9,662 bases of DNA from Neptunomonas sp. (GCA_004195305.1 SDWN01000515.1:1-9662), one strand, 5' to 3'. Shown: positions 1 to 6,803, counted from the stretch's first letter. The notes: a model not told the origin generated them from the letters alone. A program made the numbers and translations.

Positions 1-292
1 GCCCGAATCCTAACGCCAGAGTCACTTCGAGCAGATTAAACAGGGTCGATTTACCAGCGCCCTGCGCACCATTAATACCCACCACTAAGGGGCCGGTATG
101 GCGCGCCCTATGTTCCATGATCCATGCGGCCATAGGCACATAGATCGACTCCAGCACCTCAACCAATCCGATATCAACCTTGAGTGACTCCAGGGTTTTA
201 GAAAAATCGGCCTCGACTGCCGCCACCACCTCGGTGCGCTTCTGCTGGGTTTGGAACAGTTGCTCTGTAGGCCAGGATGTCAATACTGCCAT
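1..292 (-). CDS. P-loop kinase, D-glycerate 3-kinase-like, N-terminal part
   Basis: Only the first 97 residues are present; the gene continues beyond the left edge. The visible protein starts MAVLTSWPTEQ and carries a Walker A motif GINGAQGAGKST at residues 72-83, preceded by a roughly 70-residue helical N-terminus. This arrangement, with a G-Q-G-x-GKST loop, is typical of the GLYK/Tda10 group of phosphoribulokinase/uridine-kinase-like P-loop kinases, some of which phosphorylate D-glycerate to 3-phosphoglycerate. The catalytic and substrate-binding parts lie outside the window, so the substrate is not shown. The ATG at 292 follows a good ribosome site (GGGAGAG, reading on the minus strand). 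The gene starts 21 bp after the stop of the upstream alpha/beta hydrolase, so the two are probably co-transcribed. Another P-loop kinase or small NTPase remains possible. Confidence 0.7.
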   Translation of the reverse strand, partial: MAVLTSWPTEQLFQTQQKRTEVVAAVEADFSKTLESLKVDIGLVEVLESIYVPMAAWIMEHRARHTGPLVVGINGAQGAGKSTLFNLLEVTLALGFG

Positions 293-313
293 CGCTATCT
301 CTCCCTTTACAGG

Positions 314-1180
314 TTACGCGCAATCATTGCTAACTTTACTCTGTCGAAGCCATGCCACCACCGCTTGAATCTGCTGCGACTCCATAAGAGAGGGGGCATG
401 CCCGATCCCGGAACACCGGGTCAGATCCAACGTTGGCTGAAGTTGCTGCATCCGGGCCACGGTATCGGCACTGAGCACATCTGACGCCTCACCCCAGAGT
501 AACTGCTGCGGACAGCGCACTTGCTGCCAGAGTGTCCAAAGATCGATATCTTCAGCCGCCAGCGCGCGCGTATACTCGCCGATGGTCGGATCATAATGTA
601 GTGCCAGCGTCCCATCGCTACATCGCCGCACACCCTGACGTGCCAAATGCTGCCACTGTTTATCCGACAATCCGGCAAAGGCCGGATACAGCTCTCGCAG
701 ATGTGTCTCAACCGCATCGACCGATTCAAAGCGTGGATCCTGGCCAACGTAGCCTGCGATACGCTGCAGCGCGTCCTGACTAACAAAAGCACCGATATCA
801 TTCAATACCAGGCGCCTGATCGGTGAGTTGGGGTATGCGGCCAGCGCCATACCGATCAGCCCCCCCATCGAGGTACCAATCCAATCCACTTGTTTAACGT
901 TAAGCCGGGCAAGCAGGGCGACCATATCCTGCAGATACTGGGGCATTGCATAGGGGCTGCCCACAGGTAACCAGTCGCTCTGCCCACGGCCAACGATATC
1001 CGGGCAGACTACGCGGTAATCGCGCGAAAGTGCCAGCGCTAACTCATCAAAATCCCGGCTATTGCGCGCTAAGCCGTGCACGCAGACTAAGACACGCTCA
1101 TTCTCAACCGCGCCCCATTCGTGATAAACCACCCGATGAAACCCCTGCGGGTTTAGAGAAAGAAAACTCTCGGTTCGCAT
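314..1180 (-). CDS. alpha/beta-fold hydrolase (serine hydrolase)
   Basis: A 288-residue cytoplasmic alpha/beta hydrolase without a signal peptide. The HG oxyanion motif is at residues 35-36 (CVHGLARN), the nucleophile elbow is GTSMGG with Ser104, and the likely catalytic His is His261 in GIGHAPS. The acid is probably Asp234 (GEASDVLS), placed as in the family. Length and motif order fit the common single-domain esterase/haloperoxidase-like hydrolases; the substrate cannot be read from sequence. An upstream in-frame start at 1228 would add a 16-residue arginine-rich tail. I chose ATG 1180 because AGGAGA sits just before it and the fold begins there. The gene precedes a glycerate-kinase-like gene by 21 bp, suggesting a two-gene unit. 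Similar hydrolases next to small-molecule kinases are common, so no pathway is claimed. Confidence 0.88.
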   Translation of the reverse strand: MRTESFLSLNPQGFHRVVYHEWGAVENERVLVCVHGLARNSRDFDELALALSRDYRVVCPDIVGRGQSDWLPVGSPYAMPQYLQDMVALLARLNVKQVDWIGTSMGGLIGMALAAYPNSPIRRLVLNDIGAFVSQDALQRIAGYVGQDPRFESVDAVETHLRELYPAFAGLSDKQWQHLARQGVRRCSDGTLALHYDPTIGEYTRALAAEDIDLWTLWQQVRCPQQLLWGEASDVLSADTVARMQQLQPTLDLTRCSGIGHAPSLMESQQIQAVVAWLRQSKVSNDCA

Positions 1181-1290
1181 GCGTCTTCTCCTATGCAGCA
1201 CTAAGACGGAACATAACACAATTACCACCCTGTACCGGTCTCCAAGCTGGCCTTATAAGGCAAAGGACAGATAGATCAGCAAATTTTAAG

Positions 1291-1335
1291 GGCGATGGAT
1301 AAATAGCTACGGAACCTATTTGTTCATCCGGTGAA
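1291..1335. repeat. hairpin repeat, copy 1
   Basis: First copy of a pair of related elements. The arms 1294-1306 and 1316-1328 form a 13-bp stem around a 9-base loop; two of the pairs are G-T type (1298/1324 and 1300/1322). It begins GGCGATGGAT and ends near GGTGAA. About 35 of 45 positions match copy 2, including GGCGATGGA, AAATAG and GGAACCTATTTGT. It resembles a REP-like extragenic palindrome; membership of any named family is not shown. Confidence 0.7.
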
Positions 1336-1340
1336 TAGGC

Positions 1341-1356
1341 GACGCAAGGATGCGTC
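1341..1356. repeat. small perfect stem-loop between the two hairpin repeats
   Basis: GACGCA-agga-TGCGTC is a 6-bp perfect inverted repeat with a 4-base loop. It lies just after copy 1 of the hairpin repeat and may be part of a composite repeated element spanning roughly 1291-1470. Confidence 0.5.
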
Positions 1357-1426
1357 AACATGGACCGAAGACCCATGCTAGCCCCTGAAAACAAAGCAGC
1401 TCCACGCAACGGCGGTTGGTTTTAGT

Positions 1427-1470
1427 GGCGATGGACAAATAGGCAGGGAACCTATTTGTCCACCAGGTAA
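1427..1470. repeat. hairpin repeat, copy 2
   Basis: Second copy, in the same orientation and 136 bp to the right of copy 1. The arms TGGACAAATAGG (1432-1443) and CCTATTTGTCCA (1451-1462) form a perfect 12-bp stem around the 7-base loop CAGGGAA. It starts 22 bp beyond the dinB stop codon, inside the likely dinB 3' untranslated region. Where it differs from copy 1 in the stem, pairing is kept. No T run follows, so it is not a classical terminator, though it could protect or process a transcript. Confidence 0.75.
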
Positions 1471-1492
1471 GAGTTTGATCCGAAGCGTGTCT

Positions 1493-2566
1493 TCAGCAAA
1501 ATAACGACAGCTGTTGACCGGCAGAGACCTGGTCCGGCTCCCCCAGCCTAACACCCACCCCGAGCAACCGCACCGGGCGACTGCGGCGCTGAAAACCCTG
1601 CGCAAGCAACGCCTGAAACAGGTCTGGCGAACCAACACCCGCGGAATTAGACTCTACCGTGGTCTGGATAAAATCATCAAATTTCAGCTTAACCAGGGTT
1701 CCGGTAATCGAATACTCAGAATGGATCGCCTCTACGCGTCGCTGCAAACGCTGCATAAGAACCGGTAACGCATCGATACAGGAGTCAAGATCGGTCAGAT
1801 CCTGAAGATACGTTTGTTCAACACTGACACTCTTACGCCGCCGATCAATACGTACCGGGCGATCATCGATTCCCCGACACATCGGGTAGAGCCGCTCGCC
1901 AAAACTCCCTAACCACAACCTCAGCTCCGCACGCTCAAAGCGGCGCAGATCCTGACAGGTTTGGACACCTCGCTGCTGCAGTTTGGCACTCATCGCTGGA
2001 CCCACCCCATAAATCCGCGCCACCGGCAAGCGGGCCACAAATGCATCCACCTCAGCAGGTGTAATCACACAGAGGCCGTCGGGCTTATTCCAATCGCTGG
2101 CGATCTTGGCTATAAATTTGTTTGGAGCCACCCCAGCCGAGATGGTGATACCAACCTGTTCATACACCTGCTGACGGATCTGTTGCGCCATTCGGGTTGC
2201 ACTGCCACCACAGTGAATACTGTGACTAACATCTAAAAAAGCTTCATCCAGAGACAGCGGCTCTACCAGATCGGTGTATTGGCGAAAGATAGCACCGATC
2301 TGCTCTGACGCCTGCCGATACTTATCCATATTACCGGGTAAGATCAACAGCTGGGGACAGAGCTTCGTAGCTGTTGCCGAAGCCATTGCAGAGCGCACGC
2401 CAAAGCGCCGAGCCAGATAATTACAGGTCGAGATTACCCCCCGACGGCCCGGATCCCCCCCAATAGCCATCGGCACCTGCTGCAACCGAGGGTCATCGCG
2501 CATCTCTACCGCTGCAAAGAAGCAATCACAATCAGCGTGAATGATTTTACGTTGATACTCAGGCAC
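1493..2566 (-). CDS. dinB: DNA polymerase IV (Y-family translesion polymerase)
   Basis: A 357-residue Y-family polymerase for error-prone translesion synthesis during DNA damage. The metal-binding carboxylates are Asp12 in IIHADCDCFFAAVE and the Asp107-Glu108 pair in SLDEAF. Phe17 is at the steric-gate position that excludes ribonucleotides (numbering offset by 4 from Escherichia coli DinB). A helix-hairpin-helix thumb segment (ARIYGVGPAMSAKL) lies around residues 183-196, followed by the little-finger domain. The C-terminus holds QLSLF (residues 352-356), a textbook sliding-clamp binding peptide, so the protein appears full length. The start is GTG at 2566: an in-frame stop lies three codons upstream and the conserved KIIH block begins at once, but the ribosome site is weak. 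An SOS box about 100 bp upstream indicates LexA control. The gene is likely monocistronic, separated from the hydrolase by about 310 bp. Confidence 0.96.
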   Translation of the reverse strand: MPEYQRKIIHADCDCFFAAVEMRDDPRLQQVPMAIGGDPGRRGVISTCNYLARRFGVRSAMASATATKLCPQLLILPGNMDKYRQASEQIGAIFRQYTDLVEPLSLDEAFLDVSHSIHCGGSATRMAQQIRQQVYEQVGITISAGVAPNKFIAKIASDWNKPDGLCVITPAEVDAFVARLPVARIYGVGPAMSAKLQQRGVQTCQDLRRFERAELRLWLGSFGERLYPMCRGIDDRPVRIDRRRKSVSVEQTYLQDLTDLDSCIDALPVLMQRLQRRVEAIHSEYSITGTLVKLKFDDFIQTTVESNSAGVGSPDLFQALLAQGFQRRSRPVRLLGVGVRLGEPDQVSAGQQLSLFC

Positions 2567-2662
2567 TGAATTTTACCGGTCATTAACAACATCTTATAAA
2601 CAATAAGTGAACATATTGAATTATTCGACGGCGATACAAGCACTACCACCTAACAACCACAC

Positions 2663-2682
2663 TACTGTATATAAACACAGCA
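2663..2682. promoter_or_regulatory. LexA (SOS) box upstream of dinB
   Basis: TACTGTATATAAACACAGCA matches the gammaproteobacterial LexA operator (TACTG-N10-CAGTA) at 19 of 20 positions if the AT-rich core is counted loosely; the CTG/CAG half-sites are exact and spaced by 10. On the minus strand a possible -35 TTGCCG (2692-2687) and -10 TATACA (2671-2666, spacer 15) overlap it, so bound LexA would block dinB transcription. It lies 97 bp before the dinB start codon. Confidence 0.85.
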
Positions 2683-2703
2683 CCATCGGCAAGAGCATCT
2701 ACA

Positions 2704-2811
2704 TACCTCTTTAGGTAGCACGGATTCTGTCGCAAAGGCTTCGGTGATTACGCTGAGGTCTGTTAATTGGACACCCTGATTCAACGACTGACCAGCCCGC
2801 GTCAAGGCCAC
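2704..2811 (-). pseudogene. possible short decayed coding fragment
   Basis: About 36 codons on the minus strand encode an ordinary-looking peptide with native-like codon use (segments ALTRAGQSLNQG, LTDLSVITEAF, ESVLPKEV). The frame is closed by TGA just upstream and soon degenerates into a Cys/Arg-rich run that ends inside the SOS box. There is no start or ribosome site. The pattern L-S-V-I-T-E-A-F loosely recalls the N-terminal domain of IS4-family transposases, but this is a guess from memory. It may equally be chance. Confidence 0.2.
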
Positions 2812-2955
2812 TGTGCATGATCACACTGTAGCAGGAGAGACTGATGCTTCAGGTGAGCGAAGAGTTCCGAAGAGGGCCAAACCGGACACCTATACGCATG
2901 AAAATAACATTTAACAACAAACTATTAACGACACTTTGCGGCAACCGGCCAGCCC

Positions 2956-3435
2956 TCAGCTAGTAGGACGACGCAGTGCTATGCTGCGTCCAGCCAGCGC
3001 CGGAAACTCTAAGCCCGCATGAGCCAGCTGCACCGCATCAACCAGAGATTGAGTCTGCATTAAAAAGGGGGCTGCTCGTTTAGCCGCCATATCCATATGC
3101 AACAACAGCGTTTCCATCGCGGCCAACTCATCTCCGCTATCAGCTTGAAACATGCGAAAATAAACCCGCAGCTTCTTAGCATCACTCTCCAGCAGCTGCA
3201 CCTCTACTCGCAGCGGCTCCCCGCCACTCACCTCTTGAAGATAGTGAACCATGCTCTGCAAGGTATAAATAGATACCTGATGCTGCTCTCTAAAAGCCTC
3301 ATCCAAGCCGATACGGAGCATAAATTCATCGATCGCCTTACTAAATACCAGCACGTAACAGGCATCGTTCATGTGTCCGTTATAATCGATCCAATCAGCA
3401 CTGACCTGCCCGTTAAAAACCACCATTGTTGTCAT
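2956..3435 (-). CDS. cdhB: hotdog-fold thioesterase, probable betainyl-CoA thioesterase
   Basis: A 159-residue single-domain 4-hydroxybenzoyl-CoA-type thioesterase. The hallmark active-site block WIDYNGHMNDACY lies at residues 15-27, with Asp17 in the catalytic position and the following helix beginning AIDEF. The length is normal for the family. In Pseudomonas aeruginosa a thioesterase of this type (CdhB) sits with cdhA and cdhC and releases glycine betaine from betainyl-CoA, the last step from carnitine; the same neighbours here support that role, but sequence alone only shows an acyl-CoA thioesterase. A longer reading from 3489 is possible. I chose ATG 3435 because GAGAGG lies 8 bases before it and the fold begins directly. 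It is transcribed divergently from the regulator, so it is separated from the other enzymes. Confidence 0.8.
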   Translation of the reverse strand: MTTMVVFNGQVSADWIDYNGHMNDACYVLVFSKAIDEFMLRIGLDEAFREQHQVSIYTLQSMVHYLQEVSGGEPLRVEVQLLESDAKKLRVYFRMFQADSGDELAAMETLLLHMDMAAKRAAPFLMQTQSLVDAVQLAHAGLEFPALAGRSIALRRPTS

Positions 3436-3539
3436 TGTTCGAACCTCTCTTATTGTTAAACCAATTATGCTCGAAGGCTGTTGAAGCAATTTTGAAAAGA
3501 TTGTGCCTACTCAGCCGATGCTAATCGACCGCCCTATAT

Positions 3540-3575
3540 AAATTTGACTGTAAGCGCATATTAGCTGTTAAATTT
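3540..3575. promoter_or_regulatory. candidate cdhR promoter within an inverted repeat
   Basis: A plus-strand -35-like TTGACT (3544-3549) and -10-like TTAAAT (3568-3573) are spaced by 18 bp, about 40 bp before the regulator start. The two boxes lie in an imperfect inverted repeat, AAATTTGAC (3540-3548) and GTTAAATTT (3567-3575), matching at 8 of 9 positions. This could be an operator for the regulator itself or a shared element with the divergent thioesterase. The promoter is a pattern match only. Confidence 0.4.
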
Positions 3576-3615
3576 CGACATGCTATCCACTTGAGAATTG
3601 TTCCAGGTACAAAAG

Positions 3616-4572
3616 ATGTTTGGAGATAGGCCGCTCAATTACCCCCAAAAAATCAGCTTTCTGTTAGTGCCAGGGTTCTCCCTGTTCGGCCTGACCTCGA
3701 TGCTTGCCCCACTCCGTCACGCCAATCGAACCAGTAATCGCGAACTGTATCTGTGGCAATTGATATCGGAACAGGGCGGCCTGCTCAGCAGCAGCGACGG
3801 CATTGAAATCATGTGCAACGCCAGTATTCGTGATGTAGCTAATTGCGAAACCCTGATTGTTTGTGCCGGCGACAACCCCGACGAACGAATCACGCCAGCC
3901 CTGCTTGGTTTTATCCGCCAACAGGCCAGCCATGGCGCTGATATCGGCAGCCAGGATACCGCCGCTTATATCACGGCGGCGGCAGGTGTGCTTGATGGCT
4001 ACCGCACCACCATCCACTGGGAGATTCTACAAAGCACCGCACAACACTATCCCAAACTACAACTGGTGCAAGAGCTGCTCGTGGTGGATCGCAAACGTTT
4101 CTCCTGCCCCGGCGCCCTTTCCGGCCTGGATATGATGCTGCACCTGATCAATACCCAGCATGGCAGAGGCCTGTCCACCGCTGTGGCCGACGAGCTGATC
4201 TCTACCCACAAACGCGCTCATACGGACTCTCAACGCACCTCTTTGCAGAAGCGTCTCGAAAGCCGTAATCCACACCTGGTAGATGCCGTTATATTGATGG
4301 AGCGCAATATCGAGGAGCCCCTCAGCATTCCGGAACTGGCTGAACATCTGGGGATCTCTGACCGCGAGCTGGAGCGCCTGTTTAAACACTATCTGCAGGC
4401 AACACCCAGCACCTTTTATCGCAATGTCCGCCTCGACCAGGCCCGCTGGATGCTGCAACAAACCACCGATAGTGTCACCAGCATCTCGGTCGCCTGTGGT
4501 TTTGCCTCCCTGGCCCACTTCAGCCGTTGTTATCTGCAGTATTTCAGCAAAAATCCGAGCCAGGAACGCTAG
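3616..4572 (+). CDS. cdhR: GlxA/AraC-family transcriptional activator, CdhR-like
   Basis: A 318-residue regulator with an N-terminal class-I glutamine-amidotransferase-like domain (residues about 12-185, starting ISFLLVPGFSLFG) and a C-terminal AraC DNA-binding domain. The two helix-turn-helix units are near 238-259 (PELAEHLGISDRELERLF) and 288-310 (CGFASLAHFSRCY). The amidotransferase nucleophile Cys is absent: the elbow region reads ADIGSQDTAAY, as in the GbdR/CdhR regulators, which sense betaine or carnitine rather than catalyse. The C-terminus ends directly after KNPSQER, short but still past the last helix. The position between cdhB and cdhC, divergent from the former, fits an activator of carnitine catabolism. 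ATG 3616 has CCAGG 8-9 bases upstream; TTG 3598 would add six residues. An ArgR- or GbdR-type ligand cannot be excluded. Confidence 0.82.
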   Translation: MFGDRPLNYPQKISFLLVPGFSLFGLTSMLAPLRHANRTSNRELYLWQLISEQGGLLSSSDGIEIMCNASIRDVANCETLIVCAGDNPDERITPALLGFIRQQASHGADIGSQDTAAYITAAAGVLDGYRTTIHWEILQSTAQHYPKLQLVQELLVVDRKRFSCPGALSGLDMMLHLINTQHGRGLSTAVADELISTHKRAHTDSQRTSLQKRLESRNPHLVDAVILMERNIEEPLSIPELAEHLGISDRELERLFKHYLQATPSTFYRNVRLDQARWMLQQTTDSVTSISVACGFASLAHFSRCYLQYFSKNPSQER

Positions 4573-4709
4573 AAATCAGCCTGTGAATTGTCGATATTGG
4601 CGTTCATTCGGTCCATGCCTTTCAGGGTGATGCGTTCATGCTTGTCGAAGAGGGTCAGGCGGCAGCTCTCTGTCGAGATTGGATTACGGCAGCATCGCAC
4701 CTTCAATAA
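4569..4709 (-). pseudogene. remnant of an unidentified gene, 3' end
   Basis: On the minus strand an open frame ends at TAG 4571-4569, overlapping the cdhR stop codon by a few bases. Its last 34 codons read like real protein with native codon use (segments SCRLTLFDKHERITLKG and MDRMNANIDNSQADF). Upstream the frame is closed by TGA at 4712-4710, and neighbouring frames contain further protein-like pieces (LEELSQLDKVQYL; GSVLAGLIIEGAMLP), suggesting frameshift decay. There is no start codon with a ribosome site. I do not recognise the family. Chance similarity to coding sequence is possible in so short a stretch. Confidence 0.35.
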
Positions 4710-4927
4710 TCAGACCCGCAAGTACTGAACCTTATCCAGTTGCGACAGCTCCTCTAGATCTGTGACAACTTGACCTTATTGTCGCCTGCAGACAAATTAT
4801 ATTCGCCAAATGTCAAATAGATCCCATTAGGAAGTATAAATTGAATAGCAATCCAGCAACTGAGCGAACTCTCAAAGGGTCCCGGCCGCTGAGGTGATAA
4901 AGCCATATAATAAGAGACACCAATGCC
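4573..4927. other. gap between cdhR and cdhC, holding the carnitine operon promoter region
   Basis: No intact gene. The left half (4569-4709, minus strand) looks like the decayed 3' end of a gene and is listed separately. The right half is AT-rich and probably contains the control region of the downstream enzymes: a perfect TATAAT at 4906-4911 without a recognisable -35 box at the usual distance, and a TATAAA at 4837-4842. Absence of a -35 box would suit an AraC-type activator, but no operator repeat is certain. Confidence 0.55.
4906..4911 (+). promoter_or_regulatory. candidate -10 box for the cdhC-cdhA unit
   Basis: A perfect TATAAT lies 16 bp before the cdhC ATG. The bases 17 bp further upstream (CCGGCC/CGGCCG) do not resemble a -35 box, so if real the promoter needs an activator such as CdhR. 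It would give a leader of only about ten bases, which weakens the case. Confidence 0.3.
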
Positions 4928-5818
4928 ATGAATCAGGATGTAATAATCACCTGCGCCGTCAACGGCGCTGCCGATACGGCCAGCCGTAACCCCCATGTTC
5001 CGGTAACCCCCGAAGAGATCGCCAACGCGGCAATTCAAGCCTGGAATGCCGGGGCAGCCATCGCCCATATCCATGTTCGCGACCCTGACACCACCCAAGG
5101 CTCGCGCCGGGTAGATCTCTACGCCGAGGTTTGCGAACGACTGCGTGCTTCTGATTGCGACATCATCATCAATCTGACCGCCGGTATGGGCGGTGACTTG
5201 TATATCGGTTCAGACGCGAACCCGACGGCCTTTACTGAAGAGACAGACCTGGTCGGTGCCAGCGAGCGTCTTATTCACATCGAAGAGCTGAAACCGGAGA
5301 TCTGCACGCTGGATTGCGGCTCACTCAACTTCGGCGACAGCAATCTGGTGTATGTATCCACTCCGGAGATGCTGCGCCAGGGGGCTGCTCGCATCAAGCA
5401 GCTGGACGTCACCGTTGAACTGGAGATCTTCGACACCGGCAACCTCTGGTTTGCACTGCAGATGATGAAAGAAGGGTTACTGGATGACAACGCCATGTTC
5501 CAGCTTTGTCAGGGCATCCCCTGGGGCGCGCCACCGGAATTCAGCCTATTGAAGGGCATGGTGGATATGCTGCCCACAGGGACTAACTGGACCGCCTTCG
5601 CGCTGGGTCGAAACCAGCTGCCATGGGTCGCTCAGTCGGCACTGCTAGGTGGTCATGTCCGCGTCGGCCTGGAAGACAATCTCTATCTTGGTAAGGGCAA
5701 ATTAGCCAGCAACGGCCAGTTGGTCGAGCGCTCGGTCAACATCATCGAAAACATGGGAGGCCGGATTCTGAGCCCCACCGAAGCCCGTAACAAATTACGC
5801 CTTCGTGGCACTCAGTAA
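4928..5818 (+). CDS. cdhC: beta-keto acid cleavage enzyme (BKACE), probable 3-dehydrocarnitine cleavage enzyme
   Basis: A 296-residue TIM-barrel enzyme of the BKACE family (once DUF849), which transfers an acetyl-CoA onto a beta-keto acid and releases acetoacetate. The divalent-metal ligands are His47 and His49 in AIAHIHVRDPD and, by position, Glu249 in HVRVGLEDNLYL. The N-terminal TCAVNGAADT segment occupies the substrate-selecting loop, and INLTAGMGG (81-89) is the conserved barrel strand. The length is full. Next to carnitine dehydrogenase and a CdhR-like regulator, the natural role is conversion of 3-dehydrocarnitine plus acetyl-CoA to betainyl-CoA and acetoacetate; other keto acids are possible in this broad family. 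The ATG at 4928 has only a poor ribosome site (AAGAGA, about 11 bases before). The next gene begins 16 bp after its stop, so they form one operon. Confidence 0.88.
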   Translation: MNQDVIITCAVNGAADTASRNPHVPVTPEEIANAAIQAWNAGAAIAHIHVRDPDTTQGSRRVDLYAEVCERLRASDCDIIINLTAGMGGDLYIGSDANPTAFTEETDLVGASERLIHIEELKPEICTLDCGSLNFGDSNLVYVSTPEMLRQGAARIKQLDVTVELEIFDTGNLWFALQMMKEGLLDDNAMFQLCQGIPWGAPPEFSLLKGMVDMLPTGTNWTAFALGRNQLPWVAQSALLGGHVRVGLEDNLYLGKGKLASNGQLVERSVNIIENMGGRILSPTEARNKLRLRGTQ

Positions 5819-5834
5819 CAGCAGAGGACAGATC

Positions 5835-6803
5835 ATGAGCCGACCTAACCCTAATCAAGTAACCAAAGCCGGCGTATTGGGTACCGGTGTCATCGGTGGT
5901 GCCTGGGCGCTGCATTTCCTGCGCATGGGCATGGATGTTGTCGCCTACGACCCGGGCCCCAACGCCCGTGAAAAGCTGTTGGCGATGGTCGAGCACATCT
6001 GGCCGACCTTGGTAAAGCTGGGGCTGCGCGAAGGAGCCAGCCCGCAACGCCTGCGTTTCGCCGCCAGCCTGGAAGAGCTGGTCAACAGCGTCGAAGTCAT
6101 TCAGGAAAGTACCCCGGAAAACCTGGAGGCAAAACGCGCCCTGTTCGCCGAGTTAGACCGCATCACTCCACCAGACGTCGTCATTATCTCCAGCACCTCC
6201 GGTTTTGCGATGTCGGACATGGCGGTTGATCTGCAGCATCAAGCTGACCGATTCGTCGTGGGCCACCCCTTCAATCCGCCCTACCTGATGCCCTTCTGCG
6301 AGGTCTGCGGCGGCGAGCGCACCAGCCAGGAGGTCGTCGACTGGACCGCCGCATTCTACGAAGCGATCGAGAAGAAAGTCGCCAAAATGAACAAGGAGCT
6401 CCCTGGGTTTATTGGCAACCGACTCCAGGAGGCGCTTTGGCGTGAAGCCCTGCACATGGTTGCTAACAACGAATGCTCCGTTGAGGATATCGATAAGGCA
6501 ATCGCCTATGGCCCCGGTATGCGCTGGGCCATCATGGGCCACTGCCTAACCTTTCACCTGGGTGGAGGTCAGGGCGGCATGGCCCACCTGCTGGATCACT
6601 TTGAAGATTCGCTCGAAGAGCCCTGGACCCGTCTACAGGCGCCCAAACTGACCCAACAGCTGAAAGACGACATGGTCGCGGGCTGCTTAAATCAGGCCAA
6701 TGGTGCCTCTATTAATGACCTAATTCTAGAGCGCGACGACTGTTTAATCCGTATCATGGCAACCTTAAAAGAATACCGTGAAGAGAAAGGTATCACGCGC
6801 TAA
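5835..6803 (+). CDS. cdhA: L-carnitine 3-dehydrogenase
   Basis: A 322-residue NAD-dependent dehydrogenase of the 3-hydroxyacyl-CoA dehydrogenase fold that oxidises the 3-hydroxyl of L-carnitine to 3-dehydrocarnitine. The Rossmann dinucleotide motif GVLGTGVIGG is at residues 13-22 with Asp39 (VAYDPG) as the NAD-selecting acid. The catalytic His144-Glu156 pair lies in VGHPFNPPYLMPFCEV, with Asn195 in PGFIGNR. The length is close to the roughly 320 residues of Pseudomonas carnitine dehydrogenases, and unlike 3-hydroxybutyryl-CoA dehydrogenase the protein has the longer helical C-terminus (PWTRLQAPKLTQQL). GTG 5805 would overlap cdhC; ATG 5835 is preferred because AGAGGA lies seven bases before it. 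Placement after a BKACE enzyme strongly supports carnitine over a CoA substrate. The alternative name is lcdH. Confidence 0.92.
   Translation: MSRPNPNQVTKAGVLGTGVIGGAWALHFLRMGMDVVAYDPGPNAREKLLAMVEHIWPTLVKLGLREGASPQRLRFAASLEELVNSVEVIQESTPENLEAKRALFAELDRITPPDVVIISSTSGFAMSDMAVDLQHQADRFVVGHPFNPPYLMPFCEVCGGERTSQEVVDWTAAFYEAIEKKVAKMNKELPGFIGNRLQEALWREALHMVANNECSVEDIDKAIAYGPGMRWAIMGHCLTFHLGGGQGGMAHLLDHFEDSLEEPWTRLQAPKLTQQLKDDMVAGCLNQANGASINDLILERDDCLIRIMATLKEYREEKGITR

Larger units (their letters stand above)
1181..1492. other. gap between dinB and the hydrolase, with hairpin repeats
   Basis: No credible gene is seen here. The stretch is the leader of the minus-strand hydrolase and the 3' flank of dinB. 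It holds a perfect 12-bp palindrome GCCTTATAAGGC at 1250-1261, two copies of a roughly 45-bp hairpin repeat (listed separately), and a small perfect stem GACGCA-agga-TGCGTC at 1341-1356 between them. Neither hairpin is followed by a T run on either strand, so none looks like a standard intrinsic terminator. Confidence 0.7.
2567..2955. other. gap between dinB and the thioesterase
   Basis: This stretch contains the dinB promoter region with its LexA box, and the 3' flank of the minus-strand thioesterase. I find no complete gene. On the minus strand, 2811 to 2704 reads as an open, natural-looking peptide (VALTRAGQSLNQG..., then LTDLSVITEAF) with no plausible start or ribosome site; it is described separately as a possible remnant. 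No convincing intrinsic terminator for the thioesterase is visible. Confidence 0.6.

Noticed and set aside
1181..1228. Upstream start extending the hydrolase by 16 residues
   Set aside because: The extension is Val/Arg-rich with no ribosome site, while ATG 1180 has AGGAGA directly upstream.
1291..1470. Possible CRISPR array or integron attC site
   Set aside because: There are only two diverged copies, each an internal hairpin, with no regular spacers and no integrase or cas gene nearby.
1427..1470. Hairpin as intrinsic terminator of dinB
   Set aside because: The stem is strong, but on the minus strand it is followed by CACTAAAACC with no T run.
4057..4518. A 153-codon minus-strand open frame inside cdhR
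   Set aside because: It lies opposite the DNA-binding half of a clear AraC-type regulator and has no family features.
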